Source of the DNA: Linum tenue
Lineage: Eukaryota; Streptophyta; Magnoliopsida; Malpighiales; Linaceae
NCBI GenBank assembly: GCA_946122785.1
Contig: CAMGYJ010000002.1
Span: forward strand, 40,450,495 to 40,514,494
Length of the DNA stretch: 64,000 bases
Direction of reading: 5' to 3'
The translations under genes and the position numbers were made by a program. The notes beneath the pieces are model-generated. The model was not told the origin of the DNA, ran no database searches, and saw nothing but the letters and a program-made list of their open reading frames with translations. The stretch's first letter is position 1. Each line of letters begins with the position of its first letter. Shown in pieces: positions 46,795-58,741 of this stretch.

Positions 46795-47795
46795 AGTTGG
46801 CCCGCCTCATGTGGCTCAACAATAGCCAACGAGCCAAGCAGTGGTAATTATGAATAATAAAAAAAGATAACAAATATTAAAGCACCGAAAAATGGAGGAA
46901 TTTTACAATACTATATAGTATTGGTGCTATAGGTTTTTATCTTTATGGTGCAACTTGAAATTGTACATTCAATGTTATGGTACAGTTTTAGATTATACCT
47001 ACACGGTTTTGTACATTTTCTTTATGGTACAACTTGAACTTGTACCTTTATGTGATGGTACAACTTCAACTTGTAAAGTTGTACCATAACATAAGAGACC
47101 AAATTCTTTTATGGTACAACTTGAACTTATACATTTAATGTTATGGTAAAACTTCAAGTTGTACATTAAAACACCAATACTTTATAGCATAGTCAAATGG
47201 CTCCGAAAAATGCAGCTCGGGCTTTGATCTTCCAACTATCCCATTTATTGTGAGGCACTCTAAAATGCCTATAAAAGGCAACGAGTTTGGCATCTGAAAA
47301 TCATTCCACACCATTCCATCTTCTCCACTTCCTTCCTTTGTATGCTCTCTAAGCTATTTCTTTTGTGGGTTTTTTTTTGTAGTGAAACGTTTTCACTACC
47401 ACGGGTAGATAGGAGATTTCCTTGTGAGTGAAATAGTGAGGTTATTTGGGAAACACTGTGGGTTCTATTTCTTGTATCGAGAAAATCTCTGTAACCTACC
47501 ATTGTTATAGTAAAGAAATACACCGGAGCTGCTGTTCCCGTGGACTGGCCCAAAATCAGGGTATACCACGTAAATCCTCGATGTCATTTATTATTATCTA
47601 TGCTTTTTGTTATTTTTGAGAATAGTCGTAGTATATTGCATTATTAAATTACCGAAGTAAATTGATCTAAGTAAGATGGTTACCGTAATTTTGGAGGCTC
47701 TGCCACCAGGTTCAACTTACATGTGAACTTTTTACAAGCGTGTGATTTCTTAGTGCAAAATATTTACCCGCTATTCTCACCCGCTGCGCCCAACA
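46795..47795 (+). repeat. 5' LTR of the copia element, enlarged by a MITE
   Basis: It is 1001 bp against 676 bp for the 3' LTR. The difference is almost entirely the 309-bp MITE plus its 9-bp duplication. The first base is A where the 3' LTR has T (AGTTGG against TGTTGG), so one of the terminal bases has mutated. The end is CCAACA. A TATAAAAGG box is at about 47271. Confidence 0.93.
46895..47203. mobile_element. Mutator-type MITE, copy 2, TSD CGAAAAATG
   Basis: The ends GAGGAATTTTACAATACTAT and (reverse complement) GAGCCATTTGACTATGCTAT match copy 1 at 3338-3645. CGAAAAATG lies at 46886-46894 and again at 47204-47212, and occurs once at the matching place in the 3' LTR. The insertion is therefore younger than the retrotransposon insertion. 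The interior repeats GGTACAACTT/AAGTTGTAC-type motifs. Confidence 0.88.
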
Positions 47796-47797
47796 AG

Positions 47798-47809
47798 TGG
47801 TATCAGAGC
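47798..47809 (+). other. Primer binding site of the copia element
   Basis: TGGTATCAGAGC, two bases after the 5' LTR, is complementary to the 3' end of initiator-Met tRNA, the usual primer for plant copia elements. Confidence 0.9.
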
Positions 47810-47817
47810 CACGTCCA

Positions 47818-48723
47818 ATGGAGGCAAAAACAAGCAAGATGATAAGTCTGAATGGCTCAAACTATCACATATGGAGAAACAAGATGAAGGATCTCCTACT
47901 CGTGACGGAGTTGCATTTGCCGGTGTTTAGCCCAACTAAACCTGATGGCAAAACTGAAGAGGAATGAGAGTTCAAGCATGAGCAAGTATGTGGCTACATT
48001 CAACAGTTCGTCGACGATAATGTATACAACCACATTAGCGGAGAAACTCATGCCAGAACTCTGTGGAACAAGCTGGAGGCACTCTATGCATCAAAGACAG
48101 GCAACAACAAATTATTTTATCTGACCAAGTTGGTCCAGATGAAATACAAGGAAGGCAAATCCTTGGCGGATCACTTGAACGAAATTCAAGGGATCGTGGA
48201 TCAGTTGTCCGGTATGGGCATAAAGATGGAAGATGAGGTGGTCGCTCTCCTCGTTCTGGCTTCCCTTCCAGAATCTTGGGAGATGCTAAAAATTTCACTT
48301 ACCAACTCTGCGAAAGATGGAGTTATCAACATGGAGATCGTCAAAATTGGGGTTCTGAATGAAGAGATGCGGAAAAGATCACAAGGTGCATCCTCATTAT
48401 CTTTCCAGTCAGACTTTTTGGCGGTGGATTCCAGAAGCAGAGGAAGAAGTGAAGCGAGAGGCTCGAAGCAAAGAGGCAAAAGTCTAGGGAAGTCCAACAA
48501 GTTTGCCAATATCAATTGTCATCACTTCAAGGAAAAGGGCCACATCAGAAGATTTTGCCCAAAGTTCAGAAACGAGAGAAGGAAGGGCAAACGAGATGAG
48601 AATAGTGATGATGATGGTGCAAACTCTGTTGATGAGTTCAATATTGTCTACGAGGAAGATATTGTCAACCTAACAACCCAGGAGACAAGCGGGTGGTTTA
48701 TAGTGGTGCTACCATCCACGTGA
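47818..48723 (+). pseudogene. copia gag, interrupted
   Basis: It starts MEAKTSKMISLNGSNYHIW, typical of copia gag, followed by the LWNKLEALYASKTGNNKLF and LADHLNEIQGIVDQL regions. An in-frame TGA occurs at codon 50 (47965-47967). The zinc knuckle reads CHHFKEKGHIRRFC: the second Cys of the CX2C part is replaced by Phe, which should abolish metal binding. The frame ends at 48723 through a frameshift before the protease. Confidence 0.9.
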
Positions 48724-51700
48724 CGTCCAAGAGAGAATTTTTCTCATCTTACACACCAGGTAACTTCGGTGTGGTAAGAATGGGAAATGGTAATCTTTCC
48801 AAAGTTATCGGAAAAGGAGAAGTCTGCTTGGAGACGATGAATGGTACGAAGCTACTAGTGAAGGATGTCAGGCATGTTCCAGAAATGCGCTTGAATCTCA
48901 TCTCTGTAGACAAGTTGGATGAGGAAGGTTACTGCAACACCTTCCACAATGGGCAGTGGAAACTCACCAAAGGCTCATTGGTGATGGCCAAGGGCAAGAA
49001 GCTGTCAAAGCTGTATGTGACGGAAGCCAAGATCTCCCTAGAGATTGTCAACTCAGCGGATAATGGTGACACAATTGAATTGTGGCACAAACGGCTCGGT
49101 CACATGAGTGAGAAGTCCATGGCAAAGTTGGCCCAGAAGAAAGTCATAGTTGGGTTGGATCATGTTCATTTAAAGAAGTGTGTCGATTGCCTTGCGGTAA
49201 AGCAAAACCGAGTTGCTTTCAAAAGTTCCATTCCTTCAAGAGTGAAGAACATGTTGGATCTAGTTCACTCAGATCTCTATGAACCCGATGTCAACGTCAA
49301 ATCACTTGGAGGTGCCAGATATTTCGTGACATTCATTGATGACCATTCACGGAAGACTTGGGTGTATACCTTGAAGACCAAGGATTAGGCCCTAGACGTT
49401 TTCAAGCAATTCCTGGCCCTAATGGAGAGGGAGAATGGGAAGAAGCTGAAGTGCATCCGGACTGACAATGGTGGAGAGTACAGAGGTCCGTTTGCTACCT
49501 TCTGCAAGGAACATGGAATTCGGCAGCAATTCACACCACCAAAGACCCCGCAATTGAATGGGCTAGCTGAGAGGATGAACAAGACCCTGCTAGAGAGAGC
49601 CAGGTGCTTGTTATGACACTCGAAGCTACCACAATCTTTCTGGGGGGAGGCACTGCTTGCAGCAGTTTATGTGTTGAACAGGTCACCCAGTGTGCCACTG
49701 AAGTATGACGCTCCAGAGAAGGTGTGGACAGGAAAAGAAGTTTCCTACAAACATTTGCGGGTGTTCGGTTGCAAGGCCTTTGTCCATATTCCAAAGGATG
49801 AAAGGTCAAAGTTGGATTCCAAGACGCGACCGCGCGTATTCATTGGATATGGTCACGATGAGTTTGGCTATAGATTCTATGATCCAATCCAGAAGAAGCT
49901 TATCAGAAGTCGTGATGCTGTGTTCATCGAAAATGAAACCATCGAAGATGTTGTTGCTAGGAAAGAAGTTCCTAGTACTAATGCTAGCCAGCCAAACCTT
50001 GAGCTAGTGCCTCCAACACCAGCGCCTACAGAAGATGGAGAAGAAGTACAACATGATCAGCCTGAGATAGTTGAACCAGATGCCCATGTGGAAGTTCAAC
50101 CAGAAGATGCTGATGACGATGGTCAACCATCAGCCATAGAAGGTTCTCCTGTTTGAACAACAAGATCTGGTAGAATTTCACGACCGTCACTTACTGACGG
50201 GGGAGAACCAGAGAGCTTCATAGAAGCTATGAATGACGAACACAAGCAGAAGCGGATAGAAGCTATGAAAGACGAGATGGATTCCTTGTATGAGAACAAC
50301 ACATTTGAACTAGTGAAGTTGCCAAAAGGCAAGAGAGCTTTGAAGAACAAGTGGGTGTTCAAGATCAAGCATGATGAACACAACCGTCAGCCACGCTTCA
50401 AAGCCAGACTAGTCGTAAAGGCTTCAGTCAAAGGAAAGGCATTTACTTTGACGAGATATTTTCACCTGTGGTGAAAATGACACCCATTCATACTGTGATG
50501 GGACTAGCAGCAAGTCTTAACCTGGAGGTTGAACAAATGGATGTGAAAACCGCCTTTCTTTATGGTGATTTGGAGGAAGAGATTTACATGGAGCAACCAG
50601 AAGGCTTCAAGAAGGAGAAAAAGGAGGACTATGTGTGTAGGCTCCGTAAGAGCTTGTATGGCATGAAGCAGGCACCAAGGCAGTGGTATAAGAAGTTTGA
50701 GTCTGTTATGGGGGAGCAAGGCTACAAGAAGACTACTTCAGACCACTGCGTGTTCGTGAAGAAATTTCCCGATGGAGATTTCATCTTACTTTTGCTCTAT
50801 GTGGATGATATGCTAATTGCTGGGCAGAATGTCTCAAAGATCAATGATTTGAAGAAGGAGTTGAGCAAGTCTTTGCCATGAAAGACTTGGGACCAGCAAA
50901 GCAGATTCTTGGCGTGATGATCATTCGGGATCGAGGTGCCAAGAAGATATGGTTGTCACAAGAAAAGTACATTGAGAAAGTACTTCAACGTTTCAACATG
51001 GATAATGCTAAGGCAGTTAGCTATCCTCTTGCTAACCACTTTACATTGACATCCAAACAGAGCCCGTCTACCGAGAAGGAAATGGCGGAGATGGATAAAA
51101 TTCCATATGCTTCAGCAGTGGGAAGTTTGATGTACGCTATGGTGTGTACAAGGCCAGATATTGATCATGCAGTTGGAGTTGTCAGTCGGTTTCTTTTCAA
51201 ACCAGGAAAGGAACATTGGGAAGCTGTAAAGTGGATCCTCAGATACCTTCGAGGTAGCTCCAAAATGAGTCTATGTTTTGGAGATGGTGAACCTGTCCTT
51301 GTTGGCTATACAGATGCTGACATGGCAGGTGATGTTGATTCGAGGAGGTCCACTTCTAGGTACCTGATTACCTTATCAGGGGGAGCAATATCGTGGCAGT
51401 CAAGGCTACAAAAGTGTGTAGCTCTTTCCACAACAGAAGCTGAGTATATAGCAGTAACGGAAGCATGCAAGGAGATGATATGGATGAAGAAGTTCCTGAA
51501 TGAACTTGGGTTCCTACAGGAACAACCACAGTTGTTCTGTGACAGTCAGAGTGCTATTCATCTTGCGAAGAATGCTTCATTTCATGCTCGATCAAAACAT
51601 ATTGATGTTCGATATCACTGGATACGAGATGTGCTTGAAATGAAACAACTACAACTGGAGAAGATCCATACTGACGAAAATGGATCGGACATGTGTACCA

Positions 51701-51768
51701 AGACTCTTCCAAGAGAAAAGTTTGAGTTCTGTCGATCAGCTGCAGGGATGATGAAGTCGCCCATGTAG
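48693..51768 (+). pseudogene. copia pol (protease, integrase, reverse transcriptase, RNase H), interrupted
   Basis: The protease motif is YSGATIHVTS, where active copies have DSGA, so the catalytic Asp is lost. Integrase follows (LWHKRLGHMSEKSM; HSDLYEP; RTDNGGEYRG). Reverse transcriptase has MDVKTAFLYGDLEEEIYMEQ and the YVDD box (50800-50811). RNase H has SRRSTSRYLITLSGGAISW, STTEAEYIA and KHIDVRYHWIRD, ending at 51768. In-frame stops are at 49386-49388, 49614-49616 and 50154-50156, and frameshifts occur near 50440 and 50875. The longest intact part is the RNase H end (50878-51768). It cannot yield a polyprotein. Confidence 0.93.
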
Positions 51769-51770
51769 TC

Positions 51771-51784
51771 GGGCGGGGGAGAAT
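51771..51784 (+). other. Polypurine tract of the copia element
   Basis: GGGCGGGGGAGAAT immediately precedes the 3' LTR start, the expected site of plus-strand DNA priming. Confidence 0.85.
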
Positions 51785-52460
51785 TGTTGGCCCGCCTCAT
51801 GTGGCTCAACAATAGCCAACGAGCCAAGCAGTGGTAATTATAAAAAAAAGACAACAAATATTAAAGCACCGAAAAATGCAGCTGGGGCTTTGATCTTCCA
51901 ACTATCCCATTTATTGCAAGGCACTCTAAAATGCTTATAAAAGGCAACCAGTTTGGCCTCTGAAAATCATTCCACACCATTCCATCTTCTCCATTTCCTT
52001 CCTTTGTATGCTCTCTAAGCTATTTTTTTTGTGGGTTTTTTTTTGTAGTGAAATGTTTTCACTACCACGGGTAGATAGGAGATTTCCTTGTGAGTGAAAT
52101 AGTGAGGTTGTTTGGGAAACACCGTGGGTTCTATTTCTTGTATCGAGAAAATCTCTGTAACCTACCATTGTTATAGTAAAGAAATACTCCGGAGCTGTTG
52201 TTCCCATGGACTGGCCCAAAATCAGGGTATACCACGTAAATCCTCGGTGTAATTTATTATTATCTATGCTTGTTGTTATTTTGAGAATAGTCGTAGTATA
52301 TTGCATTATTAAATTACCGAAGTAAATTGATCTAAGTAAGTTGGTTACCGTAATTTTGGAGGCTCTGCCACCAGGTCCAACTTACCTGCGAACTTTTTAC
52401 AAGCGTGTGATTTCTTAGTGCAATATATTTACCCGCTATTCTCACCCGCTGCGCCCAACA
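51785..52460 (+). repeat. 3' LTR of the copia element
   Basis: It starts TGTTGG and ends CCAACA (inverted hexamers), 676 bp. A TATAAAAGG box is at about 51939. It shows the unoccupied MITE target CGAAAAATG near 51881. Confidence 0.94.
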
Positions 52461-52465
52461 CCAAG

Positions 52466-53065
52466 GAACAAAGAGTATAATTGTCAAAGCATTATCCCCA
52501 AAACAACCGATCAGACATGCAATTCTAAAATAGGCTATCACTAAGAATTAATTAATAGAGGCAAGAACATCACTAAACGAAGAATTGCGGCGGCATGGGC
52601 ATAGATGAGAGACGGTGGTGAGATATCAAAATCACAATCGAAATTTGATTCCATCAATTCCGCCAAGTGTCTGTATTTAGTTGACCACGAACCTACAAAA
52701 AAGATTAAGAAGCCACCACAAGAGCGAATGTCGATGATGGCGGCGCACAAGGGCAGAATGACCAGTATCGGCGAGCCACATAAGAGAGATTGTAACCGCC
52801 AAAAACGATCAGCCTCCAGAATTCTAATCGGCGGACTTGAATCTGACGGTGATAGTCCAGCAAGAACGCCGAAGGTCGAACAAAATCTTCTGTGAACACT
52901 GACGAGGAAGCCGAAATTTCAGGATGACCGAAAAAGGGGGCAAGGGAGCGACCTTCTTCCCCGGTGAAAATCCCTAATCGGTGGAATGTCGTACGACTCT
53001 CTCCATCGGCGTTCGCAGTCCTCTCCTCCGGTGGCCCAATTGATCGACCATAAAATTTGTCATTA
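52466..53065. other. Intergenic host sequence right of the copia insertion
   Basis: No gene is recognised. The two opposed ORFs of about 96 and 64 codons at 52605-52899 have no family resemblance. Confidence 0.3.
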
Positions 53066-53074
53066 TATACCTAT

Positions 53075-54567
53075 GGGGTTAATTGCATGGTTGGTTACTG
53101 AGATTACAAAAAATGTTCAAGTTTGATCATTCAAAATATTTAAATCCATTGGTGGTACTTTAGTTTACTGAAACCATTCACGTTTGGTCACTCTTGGTCC
53201 AACTCCGTTAACTTTTCTGATGTGTCAGTCAACTCTCAAAGTTGACTCTTAACATAGTGACGTGGCAACTAAAAATTATTAAAAATAAAAAATAAAACTT
53301 TATATTTTCCACTTCATTATTACATTCATTAAAAAATAAAAAACCTAATTTCTTTTCTACAAACCTCATACCCGACCCAACCTTCACCGTCGTCGCGGAA
53401 TTCGACCATCGTAGCAACACTCCCCACCACCTGACTCCGACTCCTGCCCCATCCCTGTCCCTCGGCGCCGACTCCAATCCCTCCTCCCACTCCTCTGCCG
53501 CCGCCTGCGCCGGCGACATCCAATCCAACGACAGTCAACTCTCAAAGGCAGGTCCTCCAATCCAACGGCAGCGGGCTAGAGCTGCAAGACCACCGCACTC
53601 TTCGCGACTGTGATATCACCAAAAACTCCGAGATCACTGCCACCGCCCGTTGTCCAATCCCCGCCCCATCTCCTCCCCCCATCTCCGCTGCCCCGGAACC
53701 GCCCGACCCGGTTGGAGCCGATGCGGTGGTTGCCGTCGCATTCAAGGAACCTAATGCTGAGACAAAAGCTCAAAAAGGGTAAAAGACAAAACTTTAAGAG
53801 TTTCAAATGGAAATTGCATTGGATCCCTAGTATTATGATCATCAACAATAGATAGCCCCAAATACTGAAACAAACAGGGGAAACAACACAGAAAACCAAA
53901 TAGCCGGCCAGCATAGCTGAAGTTCCACACTCACTCACATACCTGAGACGAGATCTACTCCAAGGTTGTTCATAAGCCCTTCTATATCGATTCAGTATCT
54001 CATCTTCTGAGCAATTCACTCCGTATTTCTCCCCAATATGTTTGTATATCTATGGAATCAACAAACAAACAAAACAGAAACCATCGATCACCACGATGTT
54101 CGAGCAATTGAAAACGTAAAGATTGCAGAAATTGAAGCAGAGAAGTCAGGGAGTCCCCAATTTTTCTCACCTGAGCCATGGGTTGGGAAGGAACGACGAG
54201 AGTGTCGACGGCGTCAACGAGGAGAGCCTTGTGGGTGACGCGGCGGCGGTGGAGGTTGGGTCGGGTAGGGTAAGGGGGTTTGTAGAAAAAAATTAGGTTT
54301 TTTATTTTTTAATGAATGTAATAATGAGGTGGAAAATATAAAAGTTTACTTTTTATTTTTAATAATTTTTTAGTTGCTACGTCACTAAGTTAACGGTCAA
54401 CTTTGAGAGTTGACTGACATATCAGCCAAAGTTAACGGAGTTTGACGGAGAGTGACCAAATATGAACGGTTTCAGTAAACTGAAGTACCACCAATAGATT
54501 TACATATTTCGAGTGACCAAAGTTGAACGTTTTTTGTAATCTCAGTGACCAACCATGCAATTAACCC
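53075..54567. mobile_element. Long-TIR Mutator-like element with captured gene (Pack-MULE type), TSD TATACCTAT
   Basis: The exact 9-bp duplication TATACCTAT lies at 53066-53074 and 54568-54576. The arms of about 310 bp are inverted and start GGGTTAATTGCATGGTTGGT. They carry the same TCCGTTAACTTT and GTGACGTGGCAACTAAA blocks as the elements at 1-1014 and 11634-13022. There is no transposase. The ~860-bp core is host-like: it contains two exons and an intron of a HAD-type hydrolase on - and, at 53380-53760, proline-rich coding-like sequence of unknown origin. Confidence 0.88.
53943..54243 (-). pseudogene. Captured fragment of a HAD-superfamily hydrolase (HDHD3-like) gene
   Basis: Read on -, exon 1 (54243-54171) gives VTHKALLVDAVDTLVVPSQP then MAQ, ending at a GTGAG donor. 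The intron runs 54170-54050 to a TAG acceptor. Exon 2 (54049-53943) gives IYKHIGEKYGVNCSEDEILN, RYRRAYEQPWSRSRLR, ending at a GTATGT donor. This is the N-terminal part of plant haloacid-dehalogenase-like hydrolase domain proteins (HDHD3-like), including a motif I region with VDAVDTL (I recall VDAVGTL in the family). The rest of the ~250-residue protein, with the other HAD motifs, is absent. Retained introns show capture at DNA level. It lies wholly inside a Mutator-like element. Confidence 0.8.
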
Positions 54568-54576
54568 TATACCTAT

Positions 54577-55499
54577 ATATATCTTTAACTTATATTTTAG
54601 TTGTTTACTTGTATTAGAGCAACCTAATATACACAATTTTTATGTTATATTTTCATTTTAACTTCTTATAATGATTTATTAATTATTTTGCTAAAACCTA
54701 TACCTAATGCGTTCCTGTAGTGGTTTTTTTGTCCTCCCGCCGGTACGGTAAAATTTTGAAAATACTAGTAAGAAGTTAAAACTAAATTACTATCCAAATT
54801 CAAAATAAAAAAAAATCCAAAAATAACTGTTATAAAACATTAGACAAGAGCATGTGATCTATGATACTATAAATATGTGGACTGATATAATTATATTATA
54901 ATTTTTTAAGAAATATAATGATATTTGTGTGTCCTTATTACATTAGTTAGAGATAATATTATGAAGTAAAAATGATGAATTGCTAAGTAAAAATAATCAC
55001 TCTCATCGGTTCATGTGACATTTGCTCTGCTGTAGAATTATTAAAATATACCAATTTAGTTTAGCCATGTGTCATCAAAATACATTTTTCCCCCCGGTAA
55101 TTATACATTTTCATTTGTGTAAAAATGTTGCAGATTGTCTTGAAAAATATGTTCGTATATTTTTTCAATCAAATTCACTTGGTCTAACCTTAACGCACCT
55201 TTGGTAAAAGAAGTATCCAAGACATACGTTTAATTTGTCTCTATGGATTAAATTTAGCATTCAACACTTATTTAAAGTAATAACATTACGTTTTTCTTAT
55301 GTAATTCCAATTTCTTTATGTTCCCTTTTTATTTCTTTGCATCATTCCTTTCTTTTTTCTTCCTTCCAAACACTTTTATTAAAACCCAGTTTTTACTTTT
55401 TTTCCTAATGCAATTTAATTATTTTTCTTCTTCATATTTGATATAATTCATTTTATTGTTTTGGGTGTCTTTTTTATTTTCGAGTGATATCAAGAGAGA
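54577..55499. other. AT-rich intergenic, nothing recognised
   Basis: No gene, RNA gene or transposon ends that I can support. Confidence 0.35.
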
Positions 55500-55534
55500 A
55501 CAAGAGTTATACAACAAAACTACCCAGGGATTCC

Positions 55535-56135
55535 TTACAAGCGACACCCTAGAAGATTCAATTGGACATAAGTCAAGGATCTAGAGGCGACGAAGGTGAT
55601 AGCATATCTTACTTCTAAGAGCTCTGCCAGGTAAGGATTGAATACTCCCTGGTGATGCAGACCTGCTGTCACCACCACATGCCCGTCTGAGCCACGGATA
55701 ACAAGACCACACGAGCACCCTGAGTCGCGAATTACATCGAACTTGATCTTCAAATAGTCGTTTGCTAGAGGCTCCCAAGCGATGGGAGGAGGATTTGGGA
55801 GGAGCGATCTGGGGGCGGAGGAGGGGGGAATAAACTGGAGACTTCGAGGACCTAGTTGTAGAATTGTCGGGCTAGAGAACGGACATGAATGAGGTTGGTA
55901 GAATTCAAAAATCGCTTTATTTCTAAACTTTCAGATTCTCCAGTGTAAAACAGACACACTGGAGAATGTTGAATGGGGGAGATCTCAAATATCATGACAA
56001 TGTCGCCACCATAGACTAAAATTAGTAGTCGGGGGGCGGAATCAATGATGTTGCTCAATCCCACTAAGGTCCACAACTTGGTGGCAAGGGGGAATCTAAA
56101 GAATAAGTGGTTAATACTCTCTTGATGCATCCTTC
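55535..56135 (-). pseudogene. LINE ORF2 C-terminal remnant (zf-RVT and RNase H-like)
   Basis: On - from 56130, ESINHLFFRFPLATKLW matches the zf-RVT zinc-binding segment at the end of plant L1 reverse transcriptases, where C-x-E-S-x-x-H-L-F-F-x-C is usual. Further on (55753-55550), LKIKFDVIRDSGCSCGLVIR then NPYLAELLEVRYAI matches the plant LINE RNase H-like (RVT_3) domain. Frame changes and gaps lie between the two. The reverse transcriptase core is missing. It is a 3' remnant of an inactive element. Confidence 0.72.
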
Positions 56136-56139
56136 CTTA

Positions 56140-58741
56140 CTTAATATTATAGGGATTCAAAACCAATGTAATGCCACATCAGCACATGGCTGCCTCTCAG
56201 CCTCTCTCGCATCATTGGGGAATAAATGAATCTTCCCCAATTTTATCCCTTCGCCACCCAAAAGTCCTCGTCAATTGGCCATCCCTATATGAATAATTAT
56301 CATTTTTTATGGAAAATTTATCCCCATCGTTAGTGGCCTCTGAAACTATGCAGAGTACAAATTACTTAATCTCTCATGTTATTAAATTACATATAATAAT
56401 TAATATTCATTTTACAAATGAGCTATTTCATACTTATTCAATGTTTACATATCCGAATCGGATGCTGAATCTAAAAATTATTGGTTGATGGTTTAATAGT
56501 TAATTCGTATACAATCATTTGTTAAATGTTGATAGAACCTATAATGCGCTATAATATAAAAAACACATATAATCTTTAATTTATGAGTGAATTTATCAGT
56601 AACCATAAAAATTCCTAATCCATATCGTCTATCACCAAAAAGCTCTAACAAAGCTTTCAAACTATCTTAGAAAAAAAATCATGCTCTCTTAATTAAATTC
56701 AAGTAATAAGAGTAGCAATCCATAGTGAACCAGATTATTCTGACAAGGAAGCTAGAAATGAATAAAAAAACATTAAAAAAATAGTGATTAAGGTGGGGTA
56801 ATCTTAGATTACGTTAACTTCGTTTTCATAATTTTTAATATTAACAAAGTGAAATAAAGGACAAAAAAAAACTGAGGTGGTCATCTGATTTCATGCCAAC
56901 CCCTAAAAAATTATTTGGTCCATCTCTAACCGTCCAATCAAATGAACCGAACTGCTATTATAACAACTTTAGTGATTCTACTGGTCCAATCATTAATCCA
57001 GTTTGATTCTTATAACAATGCCTAAATATTAAACAGTTGACAAAAACTAATTAAACAAAAACACTTCTTCAAAAAGCTAAGCTAAGTAAATATAAAAATA
57101 GCAACCAAAATGTCTCTCATGTGAGGTTTAAAAACTCGATCTAATAATACACGATGCCTCATGTTTCAAACACAATTAATATGATGATAATAGAACAACT
57201 TTATCTATAAAAAAATAGAACAACCTTAATTCCCAAATTTAAACATGAAGGAAAACAAATACGAAAGAAAACAAAGAAGCAATATAAAAGATTAAAAATA
57301 CAACCACTTCATACACCCAAAACTAAAAAGAAAGAATATGACAATAAGGAGCAAATACAATAACCAAATAAAACGCAACGCCTAATGGGCGGGCAGATAA
57401 CTAGTACTTATAATAAAATTTAAGCATGTGATAGATCTAACAGTTGAAGCTAAATAATAATAAAAATTAATTACTTCATTTTATCAATCATGAGTATATA
57501 AGTTTGTTTTAAATTAGATTTTAAAAAATTTATGAGGAAAAGAATTAATTGTGATCAATGAAAGATATTCATTTCGATATTTTAAAAAAAATCAATAATA
57601 TATACCACCATTGTATATGACATCTCCATTCATGTATTTCTTGTACCAATATCACATTGAATGCCATTTTTAGTATAAATTAATTCAATTGATATTAAAA
57701 AACCCATAGTTAAAACGAATGAGATATATCTCGTTAAATATTCATGCGAGAGTGGTTATGCATTGTGCAAAAATTGAGTCATTCACCTAAACTGCTCCCG
57801 ACAATTTTCACAATAATTATCTTTTTATTTTCAAAAAGTTCATAATAATTCGCTTACCTTTGGCGTATTTTGACTTCTCTCAACCTACTTCCGTTCAAAA
57901 ATTTAAATTTTCTATCATTTTTCCTCCATCAAACACAATCGTTTTCTATAGGCATTTGTATTTTTTACTCTGTTTGGATCCATGTTGTCCTTAGGTTCAT
58001 TTAATTTCATTCCATGCAACATTTTCCTTCTACTTCATTGTTGGTTTGGGGATGATTTGAGCAACCAAGCTCACCTCATCTCCGCAAACATCTGTACTTC
58101 AGCTTCACTCAAGCCACCATTATTCCCAAATTTATTCGGCATGGCCAACTTAGTGGATTTGCACAATCTCTCATCTTTAATCAATTCTAAATGGTAAAGT
58201 TTCGTTTTCCAATCAAAATAAAAAATACATCAATTATTTTATGCTTACCTCTAACTAAGTTATGTGATATGTTTGTTATAATGTCAATGAGGGAACAAAG
58301 TTGCATGATGCAATGAGAAAACTTGAGCCTGCTTAGTTTTAATGATGGTGGATAATATAGCTACAATGAGAAACATTAGAGCTTACTTCTCTCTCTTTCT
58401 TTTTTGCTCTGACCTCTCCCTACATTTTTCTGTTTTCTACTCTTTTACCCAGATCTTCTGGATGTTTTGTTCCCTCCTGCTGTGAGATGTATTGATTCCT
58501 TCTTAGCCCCAGCTAATGGAGATGTACTGAGTGTTATCACCACCTACAAAACTTCTACTATCTAGCTCTGCTCTTCAACCATTTATTGTTGCATACAGAT
58601 TGAGTTGCTTTCTGATGTTTGCCAGCTATTGGATGGATTGTGCCTTGTTGACAGCCCCTTTTCAATTGTATGTCGACTAAATCTTTTTGAGGGATCTCAT
58701 CAACCTTTAAGAAGCTTAGAGAGTGCACCTATAACCACCAG
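56140..58741. other. AT-rich region, possibly ending in LINE 5' leader
   Basis: Most of this stretch is AT-rich without recognised features. A 71-codon ORF at 57982-58197 has no family match. The last few hundred bases before 58742 may be the 5' leader of the L1 element that follows, but I see no defined start or target duplication. Confidence 0.3.

Larger units (their letters stand above)
46795..52460 (+). mobile_element. Full-length defective Ty1/copia retrotransposon, TSD CCAAG
   Basis: The 5-bp duplication CCAAG lies at 46790-46794 and 52461-52465. Components in order are 5' LTR (46795-47795), primer site TGGTATCAGAGC (47798-47809), gag, protease, integrase, reverse transcriptase, RNase H, purine tract (51771-51784) and 3' LTR (51785-52460). 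Integrase before reverse transcriptase defines copia. The LTRs appear about 95% alike outside one MITE insertion, so the copy is neither ancient nor brand-new. Stops and frameshifts in gag-pol make it non-autonomous. Confidence 0.95.
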
